Positions 43,487-52,101 of a stretch of 64,000 nt of DNA are shown one piece after another. The number at the start of each line of letters is the position of its first letter. Positions within the stretch are counted from its first letter, which is position 1. The notes below the pieces were generated by a model. That model saw only the letters and a list, made by a program, of their open reading frames with translations. It was not told where the DNA came from and did no database searches. The translations under genes and the position numbers were made by a program. The stretch comes from Bin5 sp965218625. GTDB taxonomy: Bacteria > Chloroflexota > Anaerolineae > Caldilineales > Caldilineaceae. Location of the stretch: NCBI GenBank assembly GCA_965218625.1, contig CBDCLG010000011.1, forward strand, positions 79,046 to 143,045, read 5' to 3'.

Positions 43487-44652
43487 CCGCACAGCAGTTT
43501 GGCGTCCTTCTGGTCTCCGGCAGGCTGACCCATCAGGAAAACTATGCCCTGAATCTGCGCGACGACCCTCGTTGCACCCTCTTGGGCCTCACCGACGAAG
43601 CAGGTGTTGACCCGGAACGCGAGCAGCTCAACCGCCAGTTCGCCGGCGACATGGAAATCCCCTACTGGCCCGACCTGGATGACGCCCTGGCCAGAGATGA
43701 CGTACATATCGTCTCCATCTGCGCCGAACCGGAACGCCGCGGCCGCATCGCCGCCCGCTGCGCCGATGCCGGCAAGCACGTCTACGTCGACAAGCCAATG
43801 ACGCCCTATCTCGACGCCGCAGACGCCGTCGTCGCCGCGGTCGAACGCGCCGGCGTCCGCAGCCAGATGTTCAGCAACAACTATCAGGCCTGGGTGCAGG
43901 AGGCCGTCCAGGCCGTCGGGTCGGGCGAGCTCGGCGATCTCGTCGCCATCCACGTCGACAATCTCTTCGCCAAGGGACCGAGCGGCACCGCGACGCTGGG
44001 AAGTCCGCGCAAGGCCGTTTACCAGCCCATAATCTCAAATTTCGTCGACACCAAGGCCGAGCTCTACGCGATGGGTGTCTACGCGATCGGGCTTGTCCGC
44101 CTGATTTCCGGTCGCGCAGTCGAGACCGTCTACGGCAGCACCGCCAACTATTTCTTCGCCGCCCACCAGGGCCACAATGTCGAAGACTTCGGTTTCCTCT
44201 CCATGACGCTGGAGGGCGGCGCGACCGCGACCATCACCGGCGGCCGCGTCGGCTGGACCAGTCACCCCGCCGGCGGCGCCAATCAGATCTACCTGGTCGG
44301 CACACGCGGCTCGCTGCTGGTTGACGCAAACCGGCCGCGCCTGGAACTGTACAGTTCCGATCCACCCTGGACGGCGCCGCCCGTCAACCCGCGCGACCCG
44401 ATGGGCTTCTGGCGCACCGCCCAGGAGGAGGTCAACGCCCAGCCCAAGCGTACGCTTGCCCCCTTTTCCAATCTGCTCGAAAGCCGGTCAGACGCCAGCC
44501 ACTTCATCGACTGCATCGTCGAAGAGCGTGAGAGCGGGATGAACGTGCGCGAGGCCGCCATGCTGACAGAGATACTGCTGGCGGGCTACATGTCGGCCGC
44601 CGAAGGGCGCGTCGTTCGGCTTCCCCTGGACCGGCCTGCTAGCGAAAGCTAG
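43483..44652 (+). CDS. Gfo/Idh/MocA family oxidoreductase
   Basis: A 389-residue member with unusual N-terminal Rossmann sequence: 'FGVLLVSGRLTHQENYALNL' replaces the usual GxGxxG. 'HVYVDKPMTPYL' keeps the DKP form of the EKP motif, with the catalytic Lys. The C-terminal domain includes 'AELYAMGVYAIGLVRLISG', again without the typical DxGxHxxD, and a long beta-sheet. It could bind NAD(P) differently or be a non-catalytic relative. ATG 43483 follows GAGGAGG. It leads a run of three Gfo/Idh genes and an Ldh2-type gene, likely acting on consecutive polyol or sugar-acid intermediates. Confidence 0.85.
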   Translation: MTAQQFGVLLVSGRLTHQENYALNLRDDPRCTLLGLTDEAGVDPEREQLNRQFAGDMEIPYWPDLDDALARDDVHIVSICAEPERRGRIAARCADAGKHVYVDKPMTPYLDAADAVVAAVERAGVRSQMFSNNYQAWVQEAVQAVGSGELGDLVAIHVDNLFAKGPSGTATLGSPRKAVYQPIISNFVDTKAELYAMGVYAIGLVRLISGRAVETVYGSTANYFFAAHQGHNVEDFGFLSMTLEGGATATITGGRVGWTSHPAGGANQIYLVGTRGSLLVDANRPRLELYSSDPPWTAPPVNPRDPMGFWRTAQEEVNAQPKRTLAPFSNLLESRSDASHFIDCIVEERESGMNVREAAMLTEILLAGYMSAAEGRVVRLPLDRPASES

Positions 44653-44742
44653 AATACGCCGGGCCGAAGGCGTTTCCTGAACTGGAGCAGAACGACACGA
44701 ACAAAAAGAAATGAGCAACTTTGCCAAGAACAGAGGAATTCG

Positions 44743-45792
44743 ATGACTAGACTACAACGCCATTCAGCCCAATACCTGCGACGAATCAGCCGCAACCTAT
44801 TTGCGGCTGCCGGCACGCCCGACGACATCGCAACGAATGTCGCCGACATCCTCGTCCGCGCCAACCTCGCCGGCCATGACTCCCACGGCGTCCAGTTTGT
44901 CCCCATGTACCTCGACCGCATCGAGGCCGGTGACATCGCGCCTGCGGCCTACCCCGAAATCGTCCGCGAGACTTCGACAACGATGCACGTGGACGGGCAC
45001 ATGGGTTTCGGCCACCACATGAGCCGCCAGGCCATGGAATGGGCCATCGCCAGGGCCAGAGACTCCGCCGTCTGCTGTGTTACCTTCGAGAACACGACGC
45101 ATATCGGCCGGCTGGGAGACTACGCCGAGCAGGCCGCCGAAGCCGGCTGTGTCACCGTCATCACGCTGGGCTGGGCCGGCTCGGGTGGAACGCAGGTTGT
45201 CCCTTTCGGCGGCGCGAGCAGCGCCCTGGGAACCAATCCGATTGCGGTCGGCATCCCCACCGGCGACGACGCCCCCTTCGTCATCGACTTTGCCACCAGC
45301 GTGATCGCCGGCGGCAAGGTGCTCGTCGCCCGCAGCAAGGGCGCCGACCTTCCCCCCGGTGCCGCCGTCGACAAGGAGGGCCGGCCCACTACCGATCCGG
45401 CTGTCTACTTCGACGGCGGCTCCTTCCTGCCCTTCGGCGCCCACAAAGGCTATGCGCTGTCACTGTTCTTCAGTCTCATGGGCGGGCTGGCCGGTGGATT
45501 CGGCAACGAAGCGACCGCCATGTCTGGCCTCTTCATGCAGGTCTACGACGTGGCCGCATTCTCACCTCTCGAAGAATACCGACGCCAGGTCCGCACAGTG
45601 TTGGACGCAGTCAAATCGACGCCGCCGGCGCCCGGCTTTGATGAGGTCCTGGTTCCGGGCGACTTCGAGAGCCGTTCCCGGCAGCAGCGCCTGGCCGAAG
45701 GTATCGAAGTGCCGGCCGATACATTTGCCAAGATCGAAGCATGGGCAGACAAACTGAATGTCCCGCTCGAAATGCAAGCAGGGGAGGAGTAG
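44743..45792 (+). CDS. Malate/L-lactate dehydrogenase-family (Ldh2) oxidoreductase
   Basis: A 349-residue member of the Ldh2/MDH2/ureidoglycolate dehydrogenase family, which uses NAD(P) in a fold unlike Rossmann dehydrogenases. Diagnostic parts are 'RANLAGHDSHGVQFVPMYL', with the catalytic 'DSHG' His, 'GFGHHMSRQAMEWAIARA', 'THIGRLGDYAEQAA', 'PFGGASSALGTNPIAVGIP' and 'GAHKGYALSLFFSLMGGLAGG', given as HKGYALSLFF. Such enzymes oxidise 2-hydroxy acids or reduce 2-oxo acids, including sugar acids. It sits between two Gfo/Idh genes on the same strand and probably belongs to one operon with them. Confidence 0.92.
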   Translation: MTRLQRHSAQYLRRISRNLFAAAGTPDDIATNVADILVRANLAGHDSHGVQFVPMYLDRIEAGDIAPAAYPEIVRETSTTMHVDGHMGFGHHMSRQAMEWAIARARDSAVCCVTFENTTHIGRLGDYAEQAAEAGCVTVITLGWAGSGGTQVVPFGGASSALGTNPIAVGIPTGDDAPFVIDFATSVIAGGKVLVARSKGADLPPGAAVDKEGRPTTDPAVYFDGGSFLPFGAHKGYALSLFFSLMGGLAGGFGNEATAMSGLFMQVYDVAAFSPLEEYRRQVRTVLDAVKSTPPAPGFDEVLVPGDFESRSRQQRLAEGIEVPADTFAKIEAWADKLNVPLEMQAGEE

Positions 45793-45796
45793 AAAG

Positions 45797-46849
45797 ATGC
45801 AGAACAGTTATCGCGCCGCCGTCGTCGGCCTCTCGGGCATCTCTGCCAACCGGCCCGCGCCGGACCCCGAAAGCATCCTCAAAACGCCCAGCCCGTCCTC
45901 GCATCTGGGCGCCTACCACCTGTTGCCGCAGACCGACGTTGTTGCCGTTTGCGATCTGAAAACGGAGCTGTTCGAGAAGGTGGCGCAAACGTGGGGGCAG
46001 GAGTTCGGCGAGCTGGAGACCTACACTGACTACCGCGCCATGATCGAGCGCGAGAATCTGGACATTCTGAGCGTCTGCACCTCCGACAATCGCCACGCCG
46101 ACATCGTCATCGCCGCCGCCAACGCCGGCGTCAAGGGCATCATCTGCGAGAAGCCGCTCGCCACCACCGTCGACGAAGCAACGCGCATGATCGAGGCCTG
46201 CGAGGCCAGCGGCTCACTGCTTGTCGTCGACCACACCAACCGCTGGCGCCCCCACTACGACGTCGCCCGCGAGGCGATCCGTAGCGGCTCGGTCGGCAAG
46301 GTGCACCGCATCGTGGCCCACCTCGGCACCCCGCGCGCGATGCTCTTCCGCAATGGCACCCACCTCGTCGACGGCGTCTGCTTCTTCGCCGACTCCGAGC
46401 CCGAGTGGGTCTTCGCCGAGCTCGAACCGGGCTACGACCACTACGACTCCTACCAGGGCGACGGCGGACGCGACCCGGCAACAGACCCGGCGGCCTCCGC
46501 CTACGTTCACTTTCGCAACGGCGTGCGCGCATTCATCAATCTCGCCAAAGAGCAGTTCCAGGACAGCTTCCGCTTCCAGGTGTTCGGCGAAACCGGCCTG
46601 ATCGAAGTCCACAACAGCCGCGTCATCCGCCGCGACCGCAACACGACCGAATTCTTCCCCTTACCTGGCCACCAGCTGATCGGCATCCCCGCCTGTGTCG
46701 CCGAACTGATCAACGCAATCGAAAACGGCGGCGAACTGCTCAGCCCGGCGCGGGAGGCCAAGAAGACGGTCGAAATCCTTGTCGGCATCCTGCAGTCCCA
46801 CGCGCGCGGCAACGTCCGCGTCGACCTGCCGCTGCCGCCGGGACACTGA
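45797..46849 (+). CDS. Gfo/Idh/MocA family oxidoreductase
   Basis: A 350-residue oxidoreductase. It begins 'YRAAVVGLSGISANRPAPDP', a Rossmann loop with an insertion after the first glycine. It has 'GIICEKPLATT' (EKP motif) and 'RNGTHLVDGVCFFADSEP', an in-family variant of 'DxGxHxxD' with His retained. ATG 45797 has GGAGG upstream; the frame also opens at 45758, inside the previous gene's end. It is followed almost directly by the sialidase-like gene. The variant N-terminal loop occurs in a Gfo/Idh subgroup found in Chloroflexota and Planctomycetes by my recollection, a weak statement. Confidence 0.88.
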   Translation: MQNSYRAAVVGLSGISANRPAPDPESILKTPSPSSHLGAYHLLPQTDVVAVCDLKTELFEKVAQTWGQEFGELETYTDYRAMIERENLDILSVCTSDNRHADIVIAAANAGVKGIICEKPLATTVDEATRMIEACEASGSLLVVDHTNRWRPHYDVAREAIRSGSVGKVHRIVAHLGTPRAMLFRNGTHLVDGVCFFADSEPEWVFAELEPGYDHYDSYQGDGGRDPATDPAASAYVHFRNGVRAFINLAKEQFQDSFRFQVFGETGLIEVHNSRVIRRDRNTTEFFPLPGHQLIGIPACVAELINAIENGGELLSPAREAKKTVEILVGILQSHARGNVRVDLPLPPGH

Positions 46850-46854
46850 GAAGT

Positions 46855-48559
46855 ATGCGAGCGGTCCGCGACCAAAGCAAACACACCGTCGCCGATCAGG
46901 ACAGCTACGGGCCCGAACTGACCTGCCCCAACCCGCGCGGCTGGTACCATTCGGTCGCAAACGTGGTGAACACGCCCTCAGGGCTGGTCGCAGTCTACCG
47001 GCTCTCGGACCCGCACACGGCCGTTTCAACGCATATCATGGTCGCCTACTCCCGCAACGGCGGCCGCAGTTGGCGCGGGCACCGCTCTATCTCCCATCGC
47101 AACGTCTGGGAGGACCACGGCGTCTGGGTCGCGCCGCAGCTCAGCCGTCTGCGCGACGGACGGCTCGTCGTCATCTGCGACCTTGGCCAGCGCGCGCCCG
47201 GCGAAGATTGGCCCCGGCTCGCGTTCTGGCAGCGCCCCGAGCGGGGAATGGCCAACTACCTATTTTGGAGCGACGACGACGGCCGCAGCTGGCAAGGGCC
47301 GGTCAGGTGCGACGAAGTCGGCGGCGAACCGGGCTACATCGTCCAGCTCAACGACGGCACGCTGCTCTACACCCGCACCGAGCCGGTCGAGGCCGAGTCG
47401 TTCGAGAAACCCCCCGCCGCCGGGTCACAGTATCTACCATCGAAATGTCGCAGTTTTTTCCGACGACCGCGGGCAAACGTGGGGCCGGACCGCCGTCGTC
47501 TCCGACGATCCCTACCACGGAGACGCCGAAGTGGGCATCGTCGAGCTGGAGCCGGGCCATCTGCTGGCCGTGACGCGCGTCGGCTACGCCAACGGCGACT
47601 ACGGACAGCCCAGCCGCTTCATTCACAGCTACGACGCCGGCCGCACCTGGCAGCAGCCGCAGCTGGCGCCGTTGTACGGGCAGCGCACAGCCGCCCACAA
47701 ACTGCAGTCGGGCAAATTGCTGGTCACCTATCGCAATCGCTGGGGAACATTCGCCAGCTACGCGTTCGTTTGGGACCCCGCCGAGCAGCTGGGCTTCGAG
47801 CCGGCCTCATTCATCTGGGATGAGCCCCGCTGCAGGCTTGACCGCGGCGATCTGGTCGTGTCGACCGACCGCGGCGAAGAGAATCAGGTCTTTTTCTCCC
47901 TATACCCGGCGCTCACCGGCGGGGCGCGCGTCGAGATGGAGGCGGAGGTGCGCCTGGAGAGTGCCGCGAGTGAAGGATGCGACCTTTTCGCCGGCTGCCA
48001 TTTGCGTCTGACGCCGCACGAAGTGCGGCTGAAGGAGTCTGACGATGAGGACGCCGCTGGAGATACCGCCGCCGACCCGTCACCGCTAGAATTCGACAGG
48101 CCCCCGTCCAACGCATGTTGCTTTCCTTTGGATACGACGAGCTGGCACAGTTATAGAATCGTCAGGGCTGACGGGGAGATCGTGGTCCATGTGGACGGGA
48201 GTCCCCGGTTGCGCGCGCCGGCCGGCCGCTATGAGAACCGCCTGGTCCGCTTTGGCAGTAATCTGTCCACGGTGTCACACTGGCGAAGCGTACGCGCCAG
48301 GGTGGAGAACCAACACGGGCACAGCATCGACTGGTCCTGGCACGCGGACGCGGGCGTCTATCCGGACCAGTTCCGGCGCGATCGATTCGTATGCCTCGAC
48401 GCCGCGGCCGACTCCGGCTATAGCAACTGGGACCAGATGGAGGACGGCACGATAATCGTCGCCGACTACACCAACGAGGCGTTTCACGACGCGGCTTCAC
48501 GGCAGGGCCCGCAGCCACATATCAGGGCCTACATTGTGAGCGAAGAGGAGTTGACATGA
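46855..48559 (+). pseudogene. Sialidase/BNR-repeat beta-propeller protein with one frameshift
   Basis: A glycosidase-like or sugar-binding six-bladed propeller. Asp-box (SxDxGxxW) repeats are 'SRNGGRSW', 'SDDDGRSW', 'SDDRGQTW' and 'SYDAGRTW'. The first two repeats are in one frame and the last two in another. The switch is near 47410-47415, a run of six C, between 'ESFEKP' and 'SIYHRNVAVF'. The final part ('VRLESAASEGCDLFAG', 'WHSYRIVRADGEIVVHVDG') is a LamG/concanavalin-like domain. With one base corrected the protein would have about 567 residues. A homopolymer error is as likely as true loss. Stop overlaps the next gene's start. Confidence 0.75.
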
Positions 48560-49641
48560 CCAACTATCGGGCCGGCGTGATCGGCCACACCGGGCGCGGC
48601 AACTACGGCCACAGCCTGGACACCGTCTATCTCGGCATGGAGGAGGTCGACCTCGTCGCGGTGGCCGACGCTGACGAATCCGGACTGGCCGAAGCCGGCG
48701 AACGGCTGAAGGTCAGCCCCGCCAGCCGCTATTCCGACTACCGTCGCATGCTGGAGCAGGAGGATCTGGACATCGTCAGCGTCGCCCCGCGCTGGCTCGA
48801 CCAGAAACGCGACATGGTGATCGCCGCAGCTGGGTCCGGTGTACGCGGCATCTTCTGCGAAAAGCCTTTCGCCAGGACCGCGGCCGAGGCCGACGCCATG
48901 ATCGAAGCCTGCGACCGCGCCGGCGTCAAAATTACAGTCTCCCACCAGGGCCGCGTCAACCGCGTCGCCCACAAGATGAAGGAGATGATCGCCGACGGCG
49001 CCATTGGCGTGGTCGAAGAGGCCCACAGCGCCGGCAAGCAGGACCACCGCGGCGGCGGCCAGGACCTCATGGTGCTCGGCACCCACTCGCTCGACATGCT
49101 CTGCTTCCTCTTCGGCCACCCCCGTTGGGTGCAGTCATACATCCTGCAGGACGGCCGAGACGCCGGCCCCGACGACGCCCGCCAGGGCGACGAGGAGATC
49201 GGCCCCATCGTCGGCGACCACCTGCAGGCCACCTACGGTTTCGACGACGGCATCGTCGCCACATTCTCCTCGCGGCGGCAGACCGTTCGGCCCGGTCCGC
49301 GTCCCGGCGGCCTCGTGGTCCACGGGACCGAGGGCATCCTTCTCAACCGCGACGCATACCTGTTCCACTGTCCCCATCCCAACTGGTCGCCCGCCTTCAA
49401 CGATCCAGCCTGGCAGCTCGTGCTGAAGCCGAACGACCTCGGCTTTGACACCTTGAATGCATATATGGTGAGGGACCTGATCGCCGCGTTCGAGGAAGGT
49501 CGCGAGCCGATCTCGAGCGGCCGCGACGCCCGCTGGGCGCTGGAGATGATCCTCGGCGTCTATACCGCCCATCGCCATGGCCGGACGCCGCTGCCCCTGG
49601 CCGATCGCGAGCATCCGCTGCGCGACTGGGTGAGCTCGTAA
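48556..49641 (+). CDS. Gfo/Idh/MocA family oxidoreductase
   Basis: A 361-residue oxidoreductase. 'YRAGVIGHTGRGNYGHSLDT' is the nucleotide-binding start, 'GIFCEKPFARTAAEAD' gives the EKP motif, and 'GTHSLDMLCFLFGHPRW' carries the family His-Asp pair near residue 180. The start codon ATG 48556 overlaps the end of the sialidase-like gene (ATGA), so the two are coupled. With the other two Gfo/Idh genes it probably processes related oxidation products of a sugar released by the glycosidase-like protein. Specific substrate is unknown. Confidence 0.9.
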   Translation: MTNYRAGVIGHTGRGNYGHSLDTVYLGMEEVDLVAVADADESGLAEAGERLKVSPASRYSDYRRMLEQEDLDIVSVAPRWLDQKRDMVIAAAGSGVRGIFCEKPFARTAAEADAMIEACDRAGVKITVSHQGRVNRVAHKMKEMIADGAIGVVEEAHSAGKQDHRGGGQDLMVLGTHSLDMLCFLFGHPRWVQSYILQDGRDAGPDDARQGDEEIGPIVGDHLQATYGFDDGIVATFSSRRQTVRPGPRPGGLVVHGTEGILLNRDAYLFHCPHPNWSPAFNDPAWQLVLKPNDLGFDTLNAYMVRDLIAAFEEGREPISSGRDARWALEMILGVYTAHRHGRTPLPLADREHPLRDWVSS

Positions 49642-49698
49642 CAGGACGGAGCCGAGGCGCCGAACTCCGTCGATTCAAACAGCTATTGGAAAGGCACA

Positions 49699-50571
49699 AT
49701 GAAACGCATCAACCAGATCATCGAACTGCTGGAAGCCGGTCAGCCGGTCTACTGGGACGGCGGACGCACGCTGACCTACGAAGGCGGCGTCAAGTCCGCC
49801 CAGACCCACGCCGACTGGCTCGTCATCGGCATCGAGCATCAGCCCTACGACATCTCCGGCCTCAACGCCTTCATGCGCGGGCTTGTCGCCGGCGGCCCCA
49901 CACGCACCGGCCATCGCACGCCCCCTGTGCTGGTCACGCTTCCCTTCGACGGCGTCGACGAGTATGTCGTCCGCAACAACGCCTGGATGATCAAGCAGGT
50001 GATGGCGACCGGCATTCACGGCATCCTGCTCTGTCACGCCGAGACGCCCGGCGCGGTCAAAGAGCTCGTCGAGTGGGTGCGCTTTCCCTTCCACACCCCC
50101 GGCGTCGGCGCCGGCCTGGACATGGGACGCCGCGGCTCCGGCGGGCAGGACAACGCCGCCTACGTCTGGGGCCTTTCCACGCAGGACTATCTGCGCAAGG
50201 CTGACGTCTGGCCGCTCAACCCCGACGGCGAAATCGTCCTCGGCATCAAGATCGAGAACAGCCGCGCCCTCGAAAACGCCGAAGCCAGCGCAAGTGTACC
50301 AGGCATCGCCTTCGCTGAATGGGGACCTTCGGACATGCGGATGACGTTCGGCTACGATACTGTGCGTACTCGCGAAAACACAGAGGAAGGCGAACTGAAG
50401 GCGGCGCGCGATCGCGTCTTTGCCGCCTGCCAGGCCGCCAATATCGGTTTCCTCGATGCAGTCTATCCCGACACCGTGGCCGAGAAGATCGACGAGGGCG
50501 TCACCTTTCCCGCCGGCGACGAGGAGAGCGCCAGGGTCGGCCGGCTGCATACCGGTCGCACCTTCGACTGA
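49699..50571 (+). CDS. HpcH/HpaI-type aldolase/citrate lyase family protein
   Basis: A 290-residue class II pyruvate-type aldolase. 'ADWLVIGIEHQPYDISGLNAF' corresponds to the 'D.EH' substrate/metal region, 'GIHGILLCHAETPGAVKEL' to the conserved P-x-V helix, 'VLGIKIENSRALENAE' to the metal-binding Glu strand, and 'AFAEWGPSDMRMTFGY' to the second acidic strand with 'GPSD'. These enzymes cleave 2-keto-3-deoxy sugar acids to pyruvate and an aldehyde, so it could be the last step of the sugar-acid route encoded by the preceding Gfo/Idh and Ldh2 genes. ATG 49699 has GGAAAGG upstream. Confidence 0.87.
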   Translation: MKRINQIIELLEAGQPVYWDGGRTLTYEGGVKSAQTHADWLVIGIEHQPYDISGLNAFMRGLVAGGPTRTGHRTPPVLVTLPFDGVDEYVVRNNAWMIKQVMATGIHGILLCHAETPGAVKELVEWVRFPFHTPGVGAGLDMGRRGSGGQDNAAYVWGLSTQDYLRKADVWPLNPDGEIVLGIKIENSRALENAEASASVPGIAFAEWGPSDMRMTFGYDTVRTRENTEEGELKAARDRVFAACQAANIGFLDAVYPDTVAEKIDEGVTFPAGDEESARVGRLHTGRTFD

Positions 50572-50582
50572 GGAGCAACGCG

Positions 50583-51014
50583 GTGACGGGCGACGAGCTG
50601 CTGACGATTGCAGTTTTGGGACCGTTGGTACTCGCGTCGCCTCCGATCTACTGCATACTCCTGTTCAGGCCAAAGAATTTCCTTGCCTGGCAGATCAGGT
50701 TCTGGCAGCGGCTCTTCAAGTTCGAACGCAAGCCGGGCGAAGATTGGCCCGATGTGAAGATAGACCCATGGCCCTCCGCCTTCTTCCGCTTCATCCTTGG
50801 CGCCCCCTCTGCGGACGTCTTTCTCTTCGCGGCCGACGAGCCCGAGAGGTTTCCTCGCGTGCTCTTGCAGATAAGGTTTCTGGGTCTGCTCCTGTTCTTC
50901 ATTTGGGCCGTCTGGGCAGTTAGACTGTTCTGTTTGTTCGTTTCAGGCAACGAGAACATTTACATGCTGCAATTCTGTACTGGATTCGAGCGCACTTCGT
51001 GGACCGCTTCCTGA
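50583..51014 (+). CDS. Small membrane protein, tandem paralogue 1
   Basis: A 143-residue protein starting at GTG 50583 behind GAGGAGC, directly after the aldolase stop. Helix one 'LLTIAVLGPLVLASPPIY' and helix two near residue 98-120 flank a cytoplasmic segment with 'FILGAPSADVFLFAADEPERFPRVLLQ', cited as AADEPERFPRVL. The following gene product shares 'LGAP...F...AADEPERFPRVL.Q.R..GL.LF...W'. I recognise no family. Confidence 0.65.
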   Translation: MTGDELLTIAVLGPLVLASPPIYCILLFRPKNFLAWQIRFWQRLFKFERKPGEDWPDVKIDPWPSAFFRFILGAPSADVFLFAADEPERFPRVLLQIRFLGLLLFFIWAVWAVRLFCLFVSGNENIYMLQFCTGFERTSWTAS

Positions 51015-51317
51015 AAGGACCGTTTGTAATTCTACGTATGCGTTCGGGCGCCAGCCTATAGCTTGGAGGCAATTGACGACCTGGGTCTGGCCAGTGACTG
51101 GAATCTCGAATCGAATCTGGCATCTAAACGGTCCTACCGGCTTTCGCAGTTTGGCGTCCCGCCCTTGTAGAACGCACGAACCGATCTATACTCATTCCCC
51201 TGAAACTGCAATTCTCTTGACGCGAATCCGCCGCCTGCCCCACCATCGACTGCAATGACGAAGTCGCATCACTGAGGATCGCCGCGCCTACCTCCCCTTA
51301 GACGAAGGAGGTCAAGG

Positions 51318-51701
51318 ATGCCGTGGGAGAAGCTGGCCGCCATAGCGATCATGGCGCTCTTTGTTCTCGGCCCGCCTCCCCTGATCTACTTCTTCCTCTT
51401 CAAGCCCCAGAAGTACGTCGCCTGGCAGGGAAGGCGGGCGCAGGACCATTTCTACTCTACCTGGATGTCTGGCAAGAAGTGGACCGATGAGGAAATCGAC
51501 GCGATTCACTGGCTGTCCTGGACCCGCTTCTGGCTGGGCGCTCCCCGATCAGAGTTCGTCCGATGTGCAGCCGATGAACCGGAGAGGTTCCCACGGGTAC
51601 TCAACCAAGTCAGAATCGGCGGCCTGATTTTGTTCCTCGTGTGGTGTTTCTGGACCCCCTTGGCAGTCTGCGGGATAGTCACTATCTTCAGGGCCCATTA
51701 G
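51318..51701 (+). CDS. Small membrane protein, tandem paralogue 2
   Basis: A 127-residue protein with ATG 51318 behind AAGGAGGT. Helix one is 'IAIMALFVLGPPPLIYFFLF', helix two 'LILFLVWCFWTPLAVCGIV'. Between them lies the conserved 'LGAPRSEFVRCAADEPERFPRVLNQVR' pattern, abbreviated as AADEPERFPRVLNQVR, shared with the preceding gene. The pair arose by duplication. The stretch 51015-51317 between them (about 300 nt) shows no gene. After it, 51702-52101 (about 400 nt, lower GC) has only weak frames. Confidence 0.75.
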   Translation: MPWEKLAAIAIMALFVLGPPPLIYFFLFKPQKYVAWQGRRAQDHFYSTWMSGKKWTDEEIDAIHWLSWTRFWLGAPRSEFVRCAADEPERFPRVLNQVRIGGLILFLVWCFWTPLAVCGIVTIFRAH

Positions 51702-52101
51702 GGATGACTCCTAGTACCTCTGAACGGGAATGGCGCGAAGATTTCAGATGCGCGGGAGTTCCGCTGGGGCCAGAAATTATCAGCTTGCCGCCAGCATTTG
51801 TGTCGCCCCGGACCAACTCATTGCCCTGCATTTTCCTCTTTGCCTGCTGCCTGAACTGGACTATACTTTCTGCAACGCCCGACCCGAACGTTGGCGACCT
51901 CAATGTCACTCCAAATCACCTGGCGCAAAGCCCCCGTTTAACCAGCACTTTTCAGAGGACTCGCGGTCGGAGCAATCGACGGCTATCTCTTGTTTTCCAG
52001 CGATCGGGCAGATTTCTCTAGCTGTGAAGGCAGTTCTGACCTGGACTACCTGAAACGGCGAGCGGTATGCCCAGTTCCAAGTGAGGATAACGCAGGTGAA
52101 T

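Noticed and set aside
51730..52053. Frames in the low-GC gap before the WD40-like lipoprotein
   Set aside because: No ribosome-binding site and no recognisable domain; could be a decayed gene but I cannot support it.
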